A stretch of DNA of 37,611 nucleotides from positions 4,902 through 42,512 of the forward strand of contig JBBBWG010028367.1 of NCBI GenBank assembly GCA_037176905.1. Direction: 5' to 3'. The number at the start of each line of letters is the position of its first letter. Within the stretch, counting starts at the first letter, position 1. Source of the DNA: Azolla pinnata. Taxonomy: Eukaryota; Streptophyta; Polypodiopsida; Salviniales; Salviniaceae. The notes beneath the pieces were generated by a model, which saw nothing but the letters and a program-made list of their open reading frames with translations, was not told the DNA's origin and made no database searches. The translations under genes were made by a program, and so were the position numbers. This document shows positions 1 to 10,992 of the stretch, piece by piece.

Positions 1-206
1 TGCATTTTCTTTTTTGCTGCTGAAGCTTCAGATCCAAAGACGCTTGTTTGCATACAAAGAACGCTACATTTTCTTTTTTTTCTTTTTTTTTGCTGCTGAA
101 GCTTCCGATCCAAACGCTTGTTCGCATACACAGAACGCTGCATTTTCTTTGTTTTGCTGCTGAGCTTCCGATCCGAACGCTTGTTGGCATACATATATAG
201 AACAGT
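1..206. repeat. Minisatellite, about 64-74 bp unit, three copies
   Basis: Units start near 1, 65 and 139, each opening with a T-rich ATTTTCTTT stretch followed by GCTGCTGAAGCTTCCGATCC and CGCTTGTT.GCATACA. A fourth, partial start lies at 206. The copies differ by point changes and T-run length, so this is an ageing array. It may continue to the left of the window. No gene is visible in it. Confidence 0.8.
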
Positions 207-1868
207 GCATTTCCATTTCCTTCCGATCCATTGCTGCTTTCTTGCCCATTCTCTGAGACAAAAACAGTTTGATGCTGCAAGCAATGGCATTCTTGCACAT
301 GAGCGATGATTTTGCCGACGATCCTTGCTTACACCACGATCCCAACTGTGCTGATCTGAGGCTGCTGCTTGCCGCCATTGATCCTTGTTCACCTGCAATA
401 TGTACATAACACAGGACCCATCGATCTGGTTCGGGATGGGGCTGAAGAGCACCATAGCTGCACACAGGCAGACAAGACAGTACATACTGATTGATACCCA
501 ACACAATGCTGTGCTAGTGCCACTGCCAGCGTTTGGGGTTTTTCCTTTTTCCTGTGCACTGCTTTTCACAGGAGGAGGAGGAGGAGGAGGAGGAGATGGG
601 TTTGATGTACATGGGGCATGAATTGTACTTTGATATTCGCCGGAGGAGGGTGGGGTCCTCTCGATCTCGATGCATCATCATCTCCTTCTTCTTCATCTTC
701 CTCTTCATCTTCATCTTCATCTTCATCTTCATCTTCATCTTCATCTTCATCATCATCTCCATCTCTCAATCTGCTGCTGCTGCTGCTGCTGCCGTTGCTG
801 CTCCAAGGAAAGGAAAGGAAAGGAAAGGAAAGGAAAGGAACCACTTCGGGAAGCGTTCCCTGCAGATTTACATGTATTCTTCTCTCTGTGTGTAGTAGTG
901 GTACAGTTCCCCAAGTGCTTTCTGCTCCATGATCTCTCTCTCTCTCTCTCGCTCGCTCTCTGATGCGCACACAACATACATCCAGACATGGTGTTGACAA
1001 GATCAAGATCAAGTTGCCAGGAAGGTGGAAAGCAGGCTGGAGCAAGATCGAGATCGAGATCGCGCTCGAGCTCGAGATGGAGATCGAGATCAAGATCACG
1101 CCCTTGCGATCGATCCATCATCGTCTCTGCACTACAGAGAAGAAGCGCCATCATCATCATCATCATCATCTTCTTCTTCTTCTTCTTCTTCTTCTTCTTC
1201 TTCTTCTTCTTCTTCTTCTGCATAGCCATCGCCATCATCAATCACCATCGCCGTCTTCTGCATCATGAGCAGCACTACCTTCTTCCTTCTTCTTCTTCTT
1301 CTTCCTGCTGCTGCTGCTGCTCCCCTTCCTTTTCCATTTCCTTTCCTTGGATTTCCCTTCCCCGTTTTCCTCTGCTTCCATCGCCGGCCATGGAAACACC
1401 ACAGCAGCAAAGCCTGAGTGGGCCGGCGGCATCTTTCCTTTGCCCTTCCCGATGATTCTTCCTTCCGGGGGCGAAGCGAAGCTCCTCCATCATTTGCTCC
1501 ACCTCTCTAACCTGCTACTCCGAGGAGGAGCAGAAGGGGGGAAAAGGAAAGCAAGGAAGGATGGAAGAAAAGAAAGACACAGGCACAGAGACAGAGACAG
1601 AGAAAGAGGAGAATCAAACCCCTTCTTGAAAACCCCGCGGATCTGCTCATCGATCGCTCCTGAATCCTGCTTTCCCTTCGTTCTTCCTCATCGAACGAAT
1701 CTTGAAGCAGAAGAAGCAGAAGCAGAAGCAGAAGCAGAAGCAGAAGCAGACGCTTCAGAGGAAGGATTCACCATCTTCCTCTTGCCATAGCCATGGAAGA
1801 TCACGCAGATTCCACTTCTTCCCAACTAGGAATCTTCAGATCACTGTCATTCTCCTGCCTTCTCTTCT
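207..1868. repeat. Cluster of microsatellites, no gene
   Basis: This stretch is almost a catalogue of short tandem repeats: (GGA)n at 570-594, (CTTCAT)n at 681-758, (CTG)n at 771-803, (AAGGA)n at 805-840, (TC)n at 930-960, GATCGA-type repeats at 1042-1095, (CAT)n then (CTT)n at 1149-1220, CTT and CTG runs at 1285-1321, and (AGAAGC)n at 1704-1753. Long open frames in all phases encode homopolymers (poly-S, poly-L, poly-F, poly-K) and are repeat artefacts. Confidence 0.85.
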
Positions 1869-2078
1869 TGTCACAGTGCCAATCTGCAAACACATCTCGT
1901 TCCTTCTCTTCTCTGTCACAGTGCCCAATCTGCAGACAATCTCATCCCCTTCTCTTCTCTGTCACAGTGCCCAATCTGCAGACAATCTCATCCCCTTCTC
2001 TTCTCTGTCACAGTGCCCAATCTGCAGACATCTCATCCCCTTCTCTTCCTTGTCACAGTGCCCAATCTGCAGAACATG
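1869..2078. repeat. Minisatellite, 45-46 bp unit, five copies
   Basis: TGTCACAGTGCCCAATCTGC recurs at 1869, 1914, 1960, 2006 and 2051, each followed by a CTCATCCCCTTCTCTTCTC spacer. The two central units are nearly identical, which suggests recent expansion. The period is not a multiple of three, so the open frames that cross it cycle through phases. From 2079 to 2640 I see nothing coding; that part is the 3' flank of the PIFI gene. Confidence 0.85.
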
Positions 2079-2640
2079 GATTGATCATGTCCGATGCTGT
2101 CTTAACCATTTGTGCTTCCCTTCCCACCATTCCACAAAATGCTTTCTTCCCTTCCGCATACAACCCTCAAGTAGCATTGTTGATTCCAACTTGATCAGCT
2201 CAATGGGTCAGGAGGAATCAATCTTACAAAACATGGTGGCATACATGCCATAAACAAACAAACACAAGCTCCCTTGCTATCTACCTCCCTCCAAGAAGAC
2301 TCTTCGAGTTTCAGCGACAAAATCCATCCACAATACACTAAATCCATTCACAGTTACACTTGATGAGATGAGAATCAAGTTTACGAACTGCGTCATGCTC
2401 GATGAATAATACTCTGTTTTCCTAAAAACATACCTGGCTGCTGGCATTCTCAGCATTCACAGCATCGAAGAAGCCCGGTTAACAAATGCCATCCATCGGA
2501 ATGGAGCTACAATCACAAAGCGCTGCCTTCAAAACTTTCGGTCGATTTACGAATCCAAGCTTCATTTGATAAGTTAAATCCACATTATATATTACAACAA
2601 CAGCATCATGTACACGGCGATCCGGAGTGATCAAGCTTTT

Positions 2641-4493
2641 TCACTGCTCCCCATCAGATATATAGGGGCAAGAACCATCTTCAACATTCGCTAAAGGATT
2701 GAAGAAAGGATTCTCCGGGTCTGTACATCCAGGCACAAGGTCGAGATCGCACCGCTTCCCCTGTTTATTGGGATTGTAACATCCATAGCCAAAAAGAAGA
2801 ACTTCCGAGTGTTACTAAATCCTCCCATCAAAAGGATTCGCATTACGTTTCATAGAGTTTTTTTTACACATAAAACACCAATTCTTTGGAAATCTGTATG
2901 TTTGATGTCTAGCTAGCACATACAACTTCATAACTGTTCGAAATTTCAGAGCTTTTTAACACACATTCTACAACTTCCGAAAAACCACATACCCCTTCAT
3001 GAATCAAACTGGCAGGGAATATGCAACGATCCTGAACGAAGGCAGAATCGGGAAAGATCGCATTCTCACATGCTCCCACTTGAGACAGCTCTTTTGCTAG
3101 ACCCTGTTATTATTGTTACAGACATCTGATAAGATCCCTGACGAATATGAACATTTCCATGCATTGTTCTTTTAAAATAAATTATGCTACATGCGACAGA
3201 ACATCATCACAGGCTACGAGATATATCTACAATCCTTTACTTGTGCTCCCTACAGCTTCAAAACAAGTACTATATCCTGTGTGAGAAAATTAAACACTGC
3301 ATGTGGCCAATGTCCGAAACAGCCAGCTTCTCAAAGAGAATGTAGTATTTACGAACACAATAACTTTTACCTCATTGAAAAATATACTAGGTTGATTTCT
3401 CCATTTCTTCGGAATCTCAAACTTTAGCTTGTAGGGCCCATCCCAGATCTTCCCATCCGTAAACGAAAACTCTAATGTCATAGCTGGAGATAAAATTTAC
3501 ACCTGATGAACTGATTGTCATAATATCTACACAATGCCTACTCAAGCCTACAGTTTGAAATAACAATTCAAAGAAAATTACAAGGTTACTTACTTAGAAA
3601 ACCAATGTTTGCTCATGACAACCATCTAGAGTTAGCTGACATAAGTTACCTCATGGAAGCATGATATGATGCAAACATTTTTGAAATGTGCAGTGGCAAA
3701 AACGTTTAAGCATAGTGACTGGGATGTACACACACACTCACTCACTCACTCACACATTCTCTCTCTCTCTCTCAGTGTAATCTATTCAAAGAAATCCTCT
3801 GATTCTTGAATTAACAATCTAGAGCATCTCTATCAGATTAAGTTCACTCTTCAGCCCATGTAGCAGTATGTTACATGAGACACCTACAGAATAGGCAATG
3901 TCAAAAGCCTAAAGATGAACATATGTTGTTTGAAGCATATCGTAAGCATGCTAAAAACCATGATTCATACATTAATAAATACGGAGTACATGGTCCCCAA
4001 GAGACACTAACCATGTAATGGAACATTGATCTTGATTGTGTAAAAGGGTTCACACTCAGGACCCCTGTTTCTTCGTGTCATCACTCTTGGCTCTCCACCA
4101 CACATGATGGGTTGATTGAATCCACCTGGAAGGAAGAAACATGCAGTCATTTCATGAAATTCATTCCTTGCAGGCCTTGCCAAATTGAAAGCTCGATACC
4201 AAGAAGCAAACAGGATTCTGGGACAAACACAACAGAAAAGGGTTCCTTGTGAGAGTGATAGAAAAGAACGGGGCGTACCATTGAAAGCAATACCATATTC
4301 CGGGGATGGGACGAGCTTGCTCGCGCTTGGGTTAAAATATATGGTAAGGGATTCTCCCTGAATCGCTTACAAAACAGAACATGGCAGTAAGGATAGTATC
4401 TTGAAGCTTCACGGATCATTAATTCGGACCAGTTCGTTATCATGAACGAGAATCGGCTGGAATACCATTGGAAGAAAAATGATACTATCTAAA

Positions 4494-4524
<31 letters not shown>

Positions 4525-4904
4525 AGATACATGGCGTAACCTACCGATGCAGGCGGGCGTCCATTAGAAGTTTCCCAATAGACGGCCTTGGTCCCCATCT
4601 CGAACTCAGCCCAAGCAGGCAAATCATAGCTGTACCAGAGCGAGCACAGAAATTGCTTATTTTTCTTTGTGAAGTTTTGGCACAAAACTCTTCCTCTCTC
4701 TTTCGGAGATGTCAAGAATGTTTTTTCCTGATTTTCCTTCGAATTTTCAGTCTCATGATGTAGAGGGATAGATACTCACAAAGCGGTGGTGGATTCAGGC
4801 TCCACTGCTAAGGTTGAATACACCTTTGTCAGCATCCATGCCCCTTTTCTTCCCCTCGGATTGCAGGAACCTGGAAGCCTAGTCCGACAGCTCAACAACA
4901 CATA

Positions 4905-4967
<63 letters not shown>

Positions 4968-4976
4968 CCTCCCTCC

Positions 4977-5013
<37 letters not shown>

Positions 5014-5182
5014 TATGCAGATCTCCCTGCCCTGTTCCCCAAGGAGATGGACACACACACACACACACAAAGGCACAGAGCTTACCCTGCTGATGGTTCC
5101 TCGATGTTTTGAAGCAGGATATGGAGGAGCCGGATAAGGTTCCCGTTCGAAGCATGGCGCCATGAGATAGAGCGAAGGCCAT
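2641..5182 (-). CDS. PIFI: PIFI, chloroplast protein of NDH-dependent chlororespiration (8 exons)
   Basis: Exons, in coding order on the minus strand: 5182-5086, 4870-4780, 4629-4545, 4357-4279, 4125-4012, 3483-3371, 3103-2993, 2760-2641 (TGA at 2643-2641). All introns are GT-AG and the phases join without a break, giving 810 nt and 269 aa, about the length I recall for Arabidopsis PIFI (268 aa). Residues 1-40 are Ser/Thr/Arg-rich without acids, as in a chloroplast transit peptide ([11 protein letters not shown]...). Recognisable conserved blocks are [56 protein letters not shown] and the C-terminal [11 protein letters not shown]...VEDGSC, a Cys-bounded motif. In Arabidopsis, loss of PIFI alters the post-illumination fluorescence rise linked to the NAD(P)H dehydrogenase complex; its biochemistry is not settled. 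The first ATG sits in a CTATGGC context. The exon 2 acceptor (CTTCCAG) has a weak pyrimidine tract and is the least certain junction. Confidence 0.93.
4487..4526. repeat. (TATC)n tetranucleotide repeat in PIFI intron 3
   Basis: A run of about nine TATC units lies within the intron 4358-4544. Read in the gene's direction it begins roughly 20 nt after the splice donor at 4544. It is probably polymorphic; no function is implied. Confidence 0.9.
4909..5013. repeat. (CA)n-(CT)n compound microsatellite inside PIFI intron 1
   Basis: An uninterrupted CA run to 4964 passes through CCCT units into CT runs ending near 5013. A shorter CA run lies at 5052-5070. Together they make up more than half of the 215-bp first intron (4871-5085). 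In the transcript these read as (AG)n then (GU)n and lie between the donor and the acceptor of the transit-peptide exon. Confidence 0.9.
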
Positions 5183-5290
5183 AGCTCACCTCACCTCACC
5201 TCTGCTCTGCTCCTTCTTCTTCTTCTTCTTCTTCTTCTTCTGTCTTTCTTCTTCTTTCCTCCTTTCAAGTTCTAACTTCTGGTTATGATA
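5183..5290. promoter_or_regulatory. PIFI 5' leader/upstream region with CTT repeat
   Basis: Directly upstream of the PIFI start codon are CACCT repeats (5188-5203) and a (CTT)n run at 5214-5242, which reads as (GAA)n in the gene direction. GA-rich leaders are common in plant genes. No clear TATA box was seen. Confidence 0.35.
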
Positions 5291-6675
5291 TTTCTCAGCC
5301 TCATCTTCTTCTTGTACAAGTCATACAAACACACAAAGACCTCAAATAATATCAAGAGATATTTAGTTAGGCATCAAATACTCAAATCATTTGCACAAGA
5401 CAAGATCTTCATATGCTTCTTTGCGAGATCTCCACGATTCGAAACCTCCGAAAACCTCATCATCATCTAGTGCAACTTGTTGATACAGCGCCGCTCTAAA
5501 TACATCGAGGAACGATCGATCGAGCTCGTATCTTTCCACTAGGATTTTCCTAGTTTGATAGTAGATCCTCATCGCCAATTTACTAGAGTATGATTAGAAC
5601 ACGCGTGCGGGGAGCATTTCAACAGTTAATCTAAGAAGATGCCCTCGACCAATTTCCGAAAATGTAAACCGCTTCTTTGCCTTAAGCTTACGCCTTCCTT
5701 GTTCTCTTTCTTTCATCGAATCCTTCTCGATTCCTTACATTTTACTCCACTCCTCTCTCTCTCTCGTCATCTCAAGTCTCAATAGTAAGCAAATCGGGAG
5801 ATGATACATAATTCGTTCCGGAGGGCTTTTGCATCCTACATATTTGTATACAAAGGTTACACCCTCTTAAGATTGTGGAGCCACAACTTATAATTCTCCT
5901 CACTCTTTGAAAGGCAACACATATGCCTTCTTCCTCTATGTAAGATGATGATAATCAAGAAAGAACTCAAAGCATTTTCAAGTTCTTCCATAATCGATAC
6001 ATCCTCTAAGTTGCTAAATTTACCATTAAAATTTTACCATTCATTTGACACAAAGCACTCAAAGCATCTTCCATAGTCGATACATCTTCTAAGTTGCTAA
6101 ATTTACCATTAAAATTTTACCATTCATTTGATCAGTAGCATTGCACTCCATAACTTGCTGGCTAGATTGGCAAGTAGCTTATGTCTCAACCCCAACAATG
6201 GTTTGTTTTTTTAACTTACTTGATGCACCTCAACAGGATCGGGAGTTATATTCCCACCCAATACACTCTAATACTGCCTTAAAGCAGAGCTAACATATCT
6301 TGTACATCCCTCTGCTTCATTGCTCTATGCATATCTATTCCAACATCAAGGATATGGTGGTGGTCACAATGCTCCTGACCTGTCATTGAACCGCCTTCCG
6401 TCTTTTTTGCTCATGGGTTTTCCTCTTCAGTTCCTGTTGCACTCTGTTTTTGATTTTGAACTGAGTTATGACTTCCTGATGCCAGCCATAGCATAGTCAT
6501 AGCACCTGTGATTATAACAATTCCAAACTTGACAATGCTAACTTCTCAACAGCATCAAATTCTTTCTTCCTCCAAAAGAAGTTCTTGTCATTCAGAATAT
6601 AAAATTGCAAGGGAAGGTCATCCTCATATAACACAAAGGGGAAGTAGGTAAAGACAAGTGAAAGAACACTAGGAT
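5291..6675. other. Intergenic DNA with one tandem duplication
   Basis: No gene is recognised here. A 63-codon minus frame at 5387-5578 has protein-like composition but matches nothing I know. A near-perfect duplication of about 80-85 bp occupies 5966-6131; both copies share CTAAGTTGCTAAATTTACCA followed by TTAAAATTTTACCATTCATTTGA. The rest is unremarkable mid-GC sequence. Confidence 0.5.
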
Positions 6676-6681
6676 TTTATT
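6676..6681 (-). terminator. Candidate poly(A) signal for the LRR receptor kinase gene
   Basis: AATAAA on the minus strand, about 590 nt past the stop codon at 7270. Plant poly(A) signals are loose, so this is only a candidate. The sequence between it and the stop holds no other coding sign and is probably 3' UTR plus flank. Confidence 0.3.
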
Positions 6682-7269
6682 GAGGCTTGAGTGCATTTGC
6701 TGACACAATCATGAAGGTATATCCTCTAAGATAGAAGGTAACATAGATTCTGAATACATCGGGTTAAATACATGGAGCATCAAAAAATGTGGTGGTTTGC
6801 TACGACTTGGGTTCTTAATGGAGTCCTAATGCATTTTCTGTTACTAGAAGTCCATGCCATGACCAAAGAGTAATGCATGCTCCTAGAATGGAGATTGCAT
6901 GAAGGAAGAGGTTTATGAAGATAGCGTCTTGACAGCATCCGATCATATCAGGTCTTGTGAGTCTTAAAAAGACAAAGAAATGAGGCGAATGATCTAGGGT
7001 TCATGTGCCCTATTTTGAGGTTTAAATAAGAAAACACAACCATGTATGCACAAGTGTGATCTTAAACAGGTTGTGCATGCCTAGATAAGCTTCTATCCAA
7101 TGAAATAGTGTACTTATTACTTCAAGCTCCTTACTACTATGGGCCCAAAACTGTACTGATCAAGAGTGCTTTATATGCACGCCTCTTCGATGGTTCCAGC
7201 GAAAAAGCTTGTACAATTTACCTCATACCGGACCTGGGACATGGCTCATGGTAACTAGTACCTTGTACC

Positions 7270-10200
7270 TTAGCTACACTTGTTCAAGTAAATCCCGGTG
7301 AACCTTGCATCTCTTGGATTCTTTTTCACTTCTAGAAGCATGTATACTACATCATGCATTGATGGCCTGTCTGCAGGCGATGCAGCAGTGCAGAACAGCG
7401 CAATGTTGAAGACAAGGATCATCTCTTCCATTATAGAAGATGCCTCATCGGTGTTAAGAAGACCAGCGTCGAATATGTCAGCGAGCTCAGCTCCAGCGCG
7501 CACCGCTTGCCTTACCCAACTTACCAGATCCCCGCCCTCGTCCAAGGGCCGCACTGGCTTTTGCCTGGTTAGCAATTCGAGAAGCACCACCCCGAAGCTG
7601 TAGACATCACACTTCTCCGTAACCTTCATCGTGTATGCATATTCTGCCAATTCCATTGATTGTTAGAACAATGTGGAAAGATCGTTGCGTATATTCAGCG
7701 ATTTAGATGATTGTTAATTGCTATGGGCAAACCATGCAAACAGCTTTTGTATTTTCAAATATTATATATAACGGATGCAAAACCAAAAACGAGAAAAGTT
7801 GTGGATTTAATTAGAGAATCTGCAATGAACATCAGAAATTGTGTTGGGAATGAAGATAACCCAATCCGATGGAACGTGATGGATGAGCACTAAAAATGAT
7901 CAGTATGTATGTACCTGGAGCAATGTAGCCATAAGATCCCGCGACAGCAGACCAAGACTTTCCGCAGCTCGAAAGATTGAGTAGCTTTGCTAACCCAAAA
8001 TCTCCCACATGGGCTTCATAATCATCATCAAGCAAAATGTTAGTGGCTTTAATGTCCCTATGCACAATCCCTGGCTTGCAATCATGATGCAAGTACGAAA
8101 GGCCCTCGGCGGCACCCAGAGCTATCTGATATCTTACTCCCCAGCCTAATAAACAATCGGAGAAATTCCCATGTAGAAGATCCCCCAAGCTTCCTTTTGG
8201 CATGTATTCATACAACAGCAGATTCCCTTCAGGATGAAGATAGTAACCGTAGAGCTTGACAATATTGCGGTGCTGAATCTTTCCTAGCGTCACAATCTCT
8301 GCATAGAAGCTGTTCCCAGGGGTGCAGCTATTATTATCCTTCGAAAGTTTTTTGATGGCAATGAAACGATCTGCAAATTCCGCCTTGTAGACTGTACCAC
8401 AGGCACCAGTACCTAGTACCATATCATCCGAGAAATTGTGGGTTGCGGTTAGAATGTCCTGGAAGCTCAAATCCAAAATAGCGGGAAAGCAGTTTCCAGA
8501 AGAAGCGATGTTAAGAGGCTCTTTGCCTTTCTCTTTGCCAGATGGAAGGTGGGCTAACTCTGACGGTGCCCTCTGATACAGAGTGCAAGCCCCGGCCATA
8601 ACAAGGACAAACGAGATGCACAGAACAACAGCAACTATTCCTACCGCTTGATACATGCATACATTGCCTCTCTTTTGAGCGTTCATGTTCTCATATAATG
8701 GAAGGTAACAGTTAGGATTGCAGGCAGAAGAAGAAGAAAGCGGTGCACCACAAAGATTCTTGTTCCCTATGAAATTCGAGGGTGCCATCTTCTTGAAGAC
8801 AACCGCATCAGGTATAGGCCCAACAAAGTGATTATACGAAATATTGAACACAATAAGACTAGTAAGACCCGTGAATGATTGAGGGATACACCCTGAAAGC
8901 TCATTACCCTCTAAATGCACGTTCTCCAGCTTTGTAAGGTATCCAAACTCAGCTGGTATGCTCCCATTAAGCTTGTTGTGGCTAAGATTCAATGCTATCT
9001 GTAGGTTGATGTCCTTTGAAAGCTCCGGGGGGATTGCACCAGAAAGCTTATTTCCACCCAATTGAAGCTCTTTTAAGGAAGAAAGATTTCCAAATGTGCT
9101 GGGGATTATATCTACCAGTTGGTTGTCTGAAAGAACAAGCATCTCCAGCTTAGACAATGATCCTAACTCCAAAGGCATCGATCCAGTGAGAGCATTGTGA
9201 CTCAAATCTAAGTGTAAAAGCTGAGAGCAATTCGCTAAATCTCGATGGATATTACCACTGATGAAGTTGAAGGAGAGATTTAAGACGACTAGGCTTTCTA
9301 ATTTTCCAAGACCTCTGGGTATTATCCCTGTGAAGAAGTTGCTGGAAAGATCTAATACTTGGAGATTACTGCAATTTTCTAACTCGGTTGGAATGCTCCC
9401 AGAAAACATGTTATGGGAAACATCGAGCTGGTTAAGGTTTAGTAGCATACCTAGTTGCAATGGAATCTTTCCAGATAATCGATTGCCATTCAAGTACAAG
9501 CTCAGCAATGAGTGGCATTGGCTTACACCATAAGGAACTTCACCTGTTAACTGATTGTTTGAGGCCAGAAGATAAAGGAGCTGCCCATACTTGCAAACAT
9601 CTGATGGTATGATTCCGGTCAAATAATTGAAAGAAATATCCAGCACTGTCAAACTGCTATAGGACCCAATTAAAGGCGGTATGATACCCGTCAGGTGATT
9701 TTCAGAAACCTGTAAAGAGGTAAGATTTTTCAAGTGCTGTAGTCCTATCGGTATTGTACCAGTAAGCTCATTGATCGAAAAGTCAAGTTTCCGGAGGTTC
9801 GCTAGCTCAATAATCCCAAGTGGGATTTGACCTGATAGATTATTCTGATGCAAGTACAGTACTTCTAAACTAGGCAAAAACGTAATGGCCTCCGGTATAC
9901 TACCTCGAAGATTGTTCTCTGACAAATCCAGCTCTTTCATTGATGTGCAGTTTCCAATCTCTTCAATTAGGCTTCCAGTAAGAGTATTCCGATACAAGAA
10001 CAGGCGTGTTACTGATGTAAGCTTTCCCAATTCTCGGGGAATTGGACCAGTTAATTGATTATCAGATAGCGAAAGCATTAGCAAGGTGGAGAGGTTTCCG
10101 AGCTCAGGGGGGATGCTTCCTACTATGTTATTGAGCCTGAGCGTCAATATAGTGAGGTTGCGCATCCCTCCAAACACTGCAGGTATTTCCCCTTGAATCT

Positions 10201-10966
10201 TATTCTCAGCGAGGCCCAATACATTCAGGCCCAAGCATTTGTTCAGCTCGGGTGGAACAGAACCAGACAGCAAGTTTCCACCAGCACGAAACACAAGAAG
10301 CCGTGTAAGATTTCCGAGGGATGAAGGGATCACACCTGTGAACTTATTGCTGAATAGCAACAGCTGCTGGAGGGAGCTAAGGTGCCCTAATTCAGCTGGC
10401 ATGTCACAACCAAACATGTTCTCACTCAAGAGCAGCTCCCGCAAGTAGATGAGATTCGACATACTTCTCGGAATACAACCAGTTAGTCTATTGCTAGTTA
10501 AATCAAGGACTTCAAGACTGGATATGTTCCCTATGCTTGAGGGAAGGATCCCTGATAAGCCATTCTTCCCAAGGTCTAGTACTTCAAGGGAAGAGCAAAG
10601 GCTCAGTTCTTGCGGGATAGCACCATATAATTTATTATCTGACAGATTAATATACCTTAGCTCTGATAACATGCCAAGAGCTCCTGACACATACCCGGTA
10701 AGGTTCATTTGTGCAAGGTTGAGACCAGTAACTCTGTCCCCGCTGCAGTTGACCCCCCTCCATTTGCATGGCAGTGTATCTGATGCAGACCAGCTATCCA
10801 GCTGACTCATGGGGTCTTGCAGAACACTCCGGAATCTCATTAGATGTACACCATCTGAAGACAAAGCAAAACTGACCGGAACTGAGTGAAGGAGGAACAT
10901 GAGTATTACAGCTCCCTGAATTGAGGGGCTTATCCATATATTAATATATCTTTCTAGAGCCATCAT
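7270..10966 (-). CDS. LRR receptor-like kinase, subfamily XI-like (2 exons)
   Basis: Exons 10966-7915 and 7643-7270 join across a 271-bp GT-AG intron to give 1141 aa. The first ATG in frame is at 10966 (a second follows at 10963); codons further upstream are open but include no ATG. Order of parts: signal peptide (about 1-35), LRR N-terminal cap with CKWRGVNC (67-74), roughly 26 plant-type LxGxIP leucine-rich repeats (about 85-725), a Cys pair after them, a transmembrane helix (about 775-797), then the kinase. The kinase has the glycine loop GTGACG (852-857), Lys in AIKKL (872), HRD (969-971, an RD kinase), DFG (989-991) and APE, with the intron between the P and E codons. All catalytic residues are present. 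It most resembles the At1g17230/At2g33170/At5g63930 group. It should sit in the plasma membrane and sense an apoplastic ligand, probably a peptide; the ligand is unknown. Confidence 0.95.
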
Positions 10967-10969
10967 TTG

Positions 10970-10992
10970 CCCCACGCCCCCCACCCCCCACC
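10970..10992 (-). promoter_or_regulatory. G-quadruplex candidate just upstream of the receptor kinase start
   Basis: On the gene strand, G-runs of 2, 6, 6 and 4 are separated by single T, single T and CGT, and end 3 nt before the first ATG at 10966. If the start is correct, this lies in the 5' UTR directly against the start codon. A two-quartet structure is certain on paper; a three-quartet one is possible by splitting the long runs. Confidence 0.55.
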
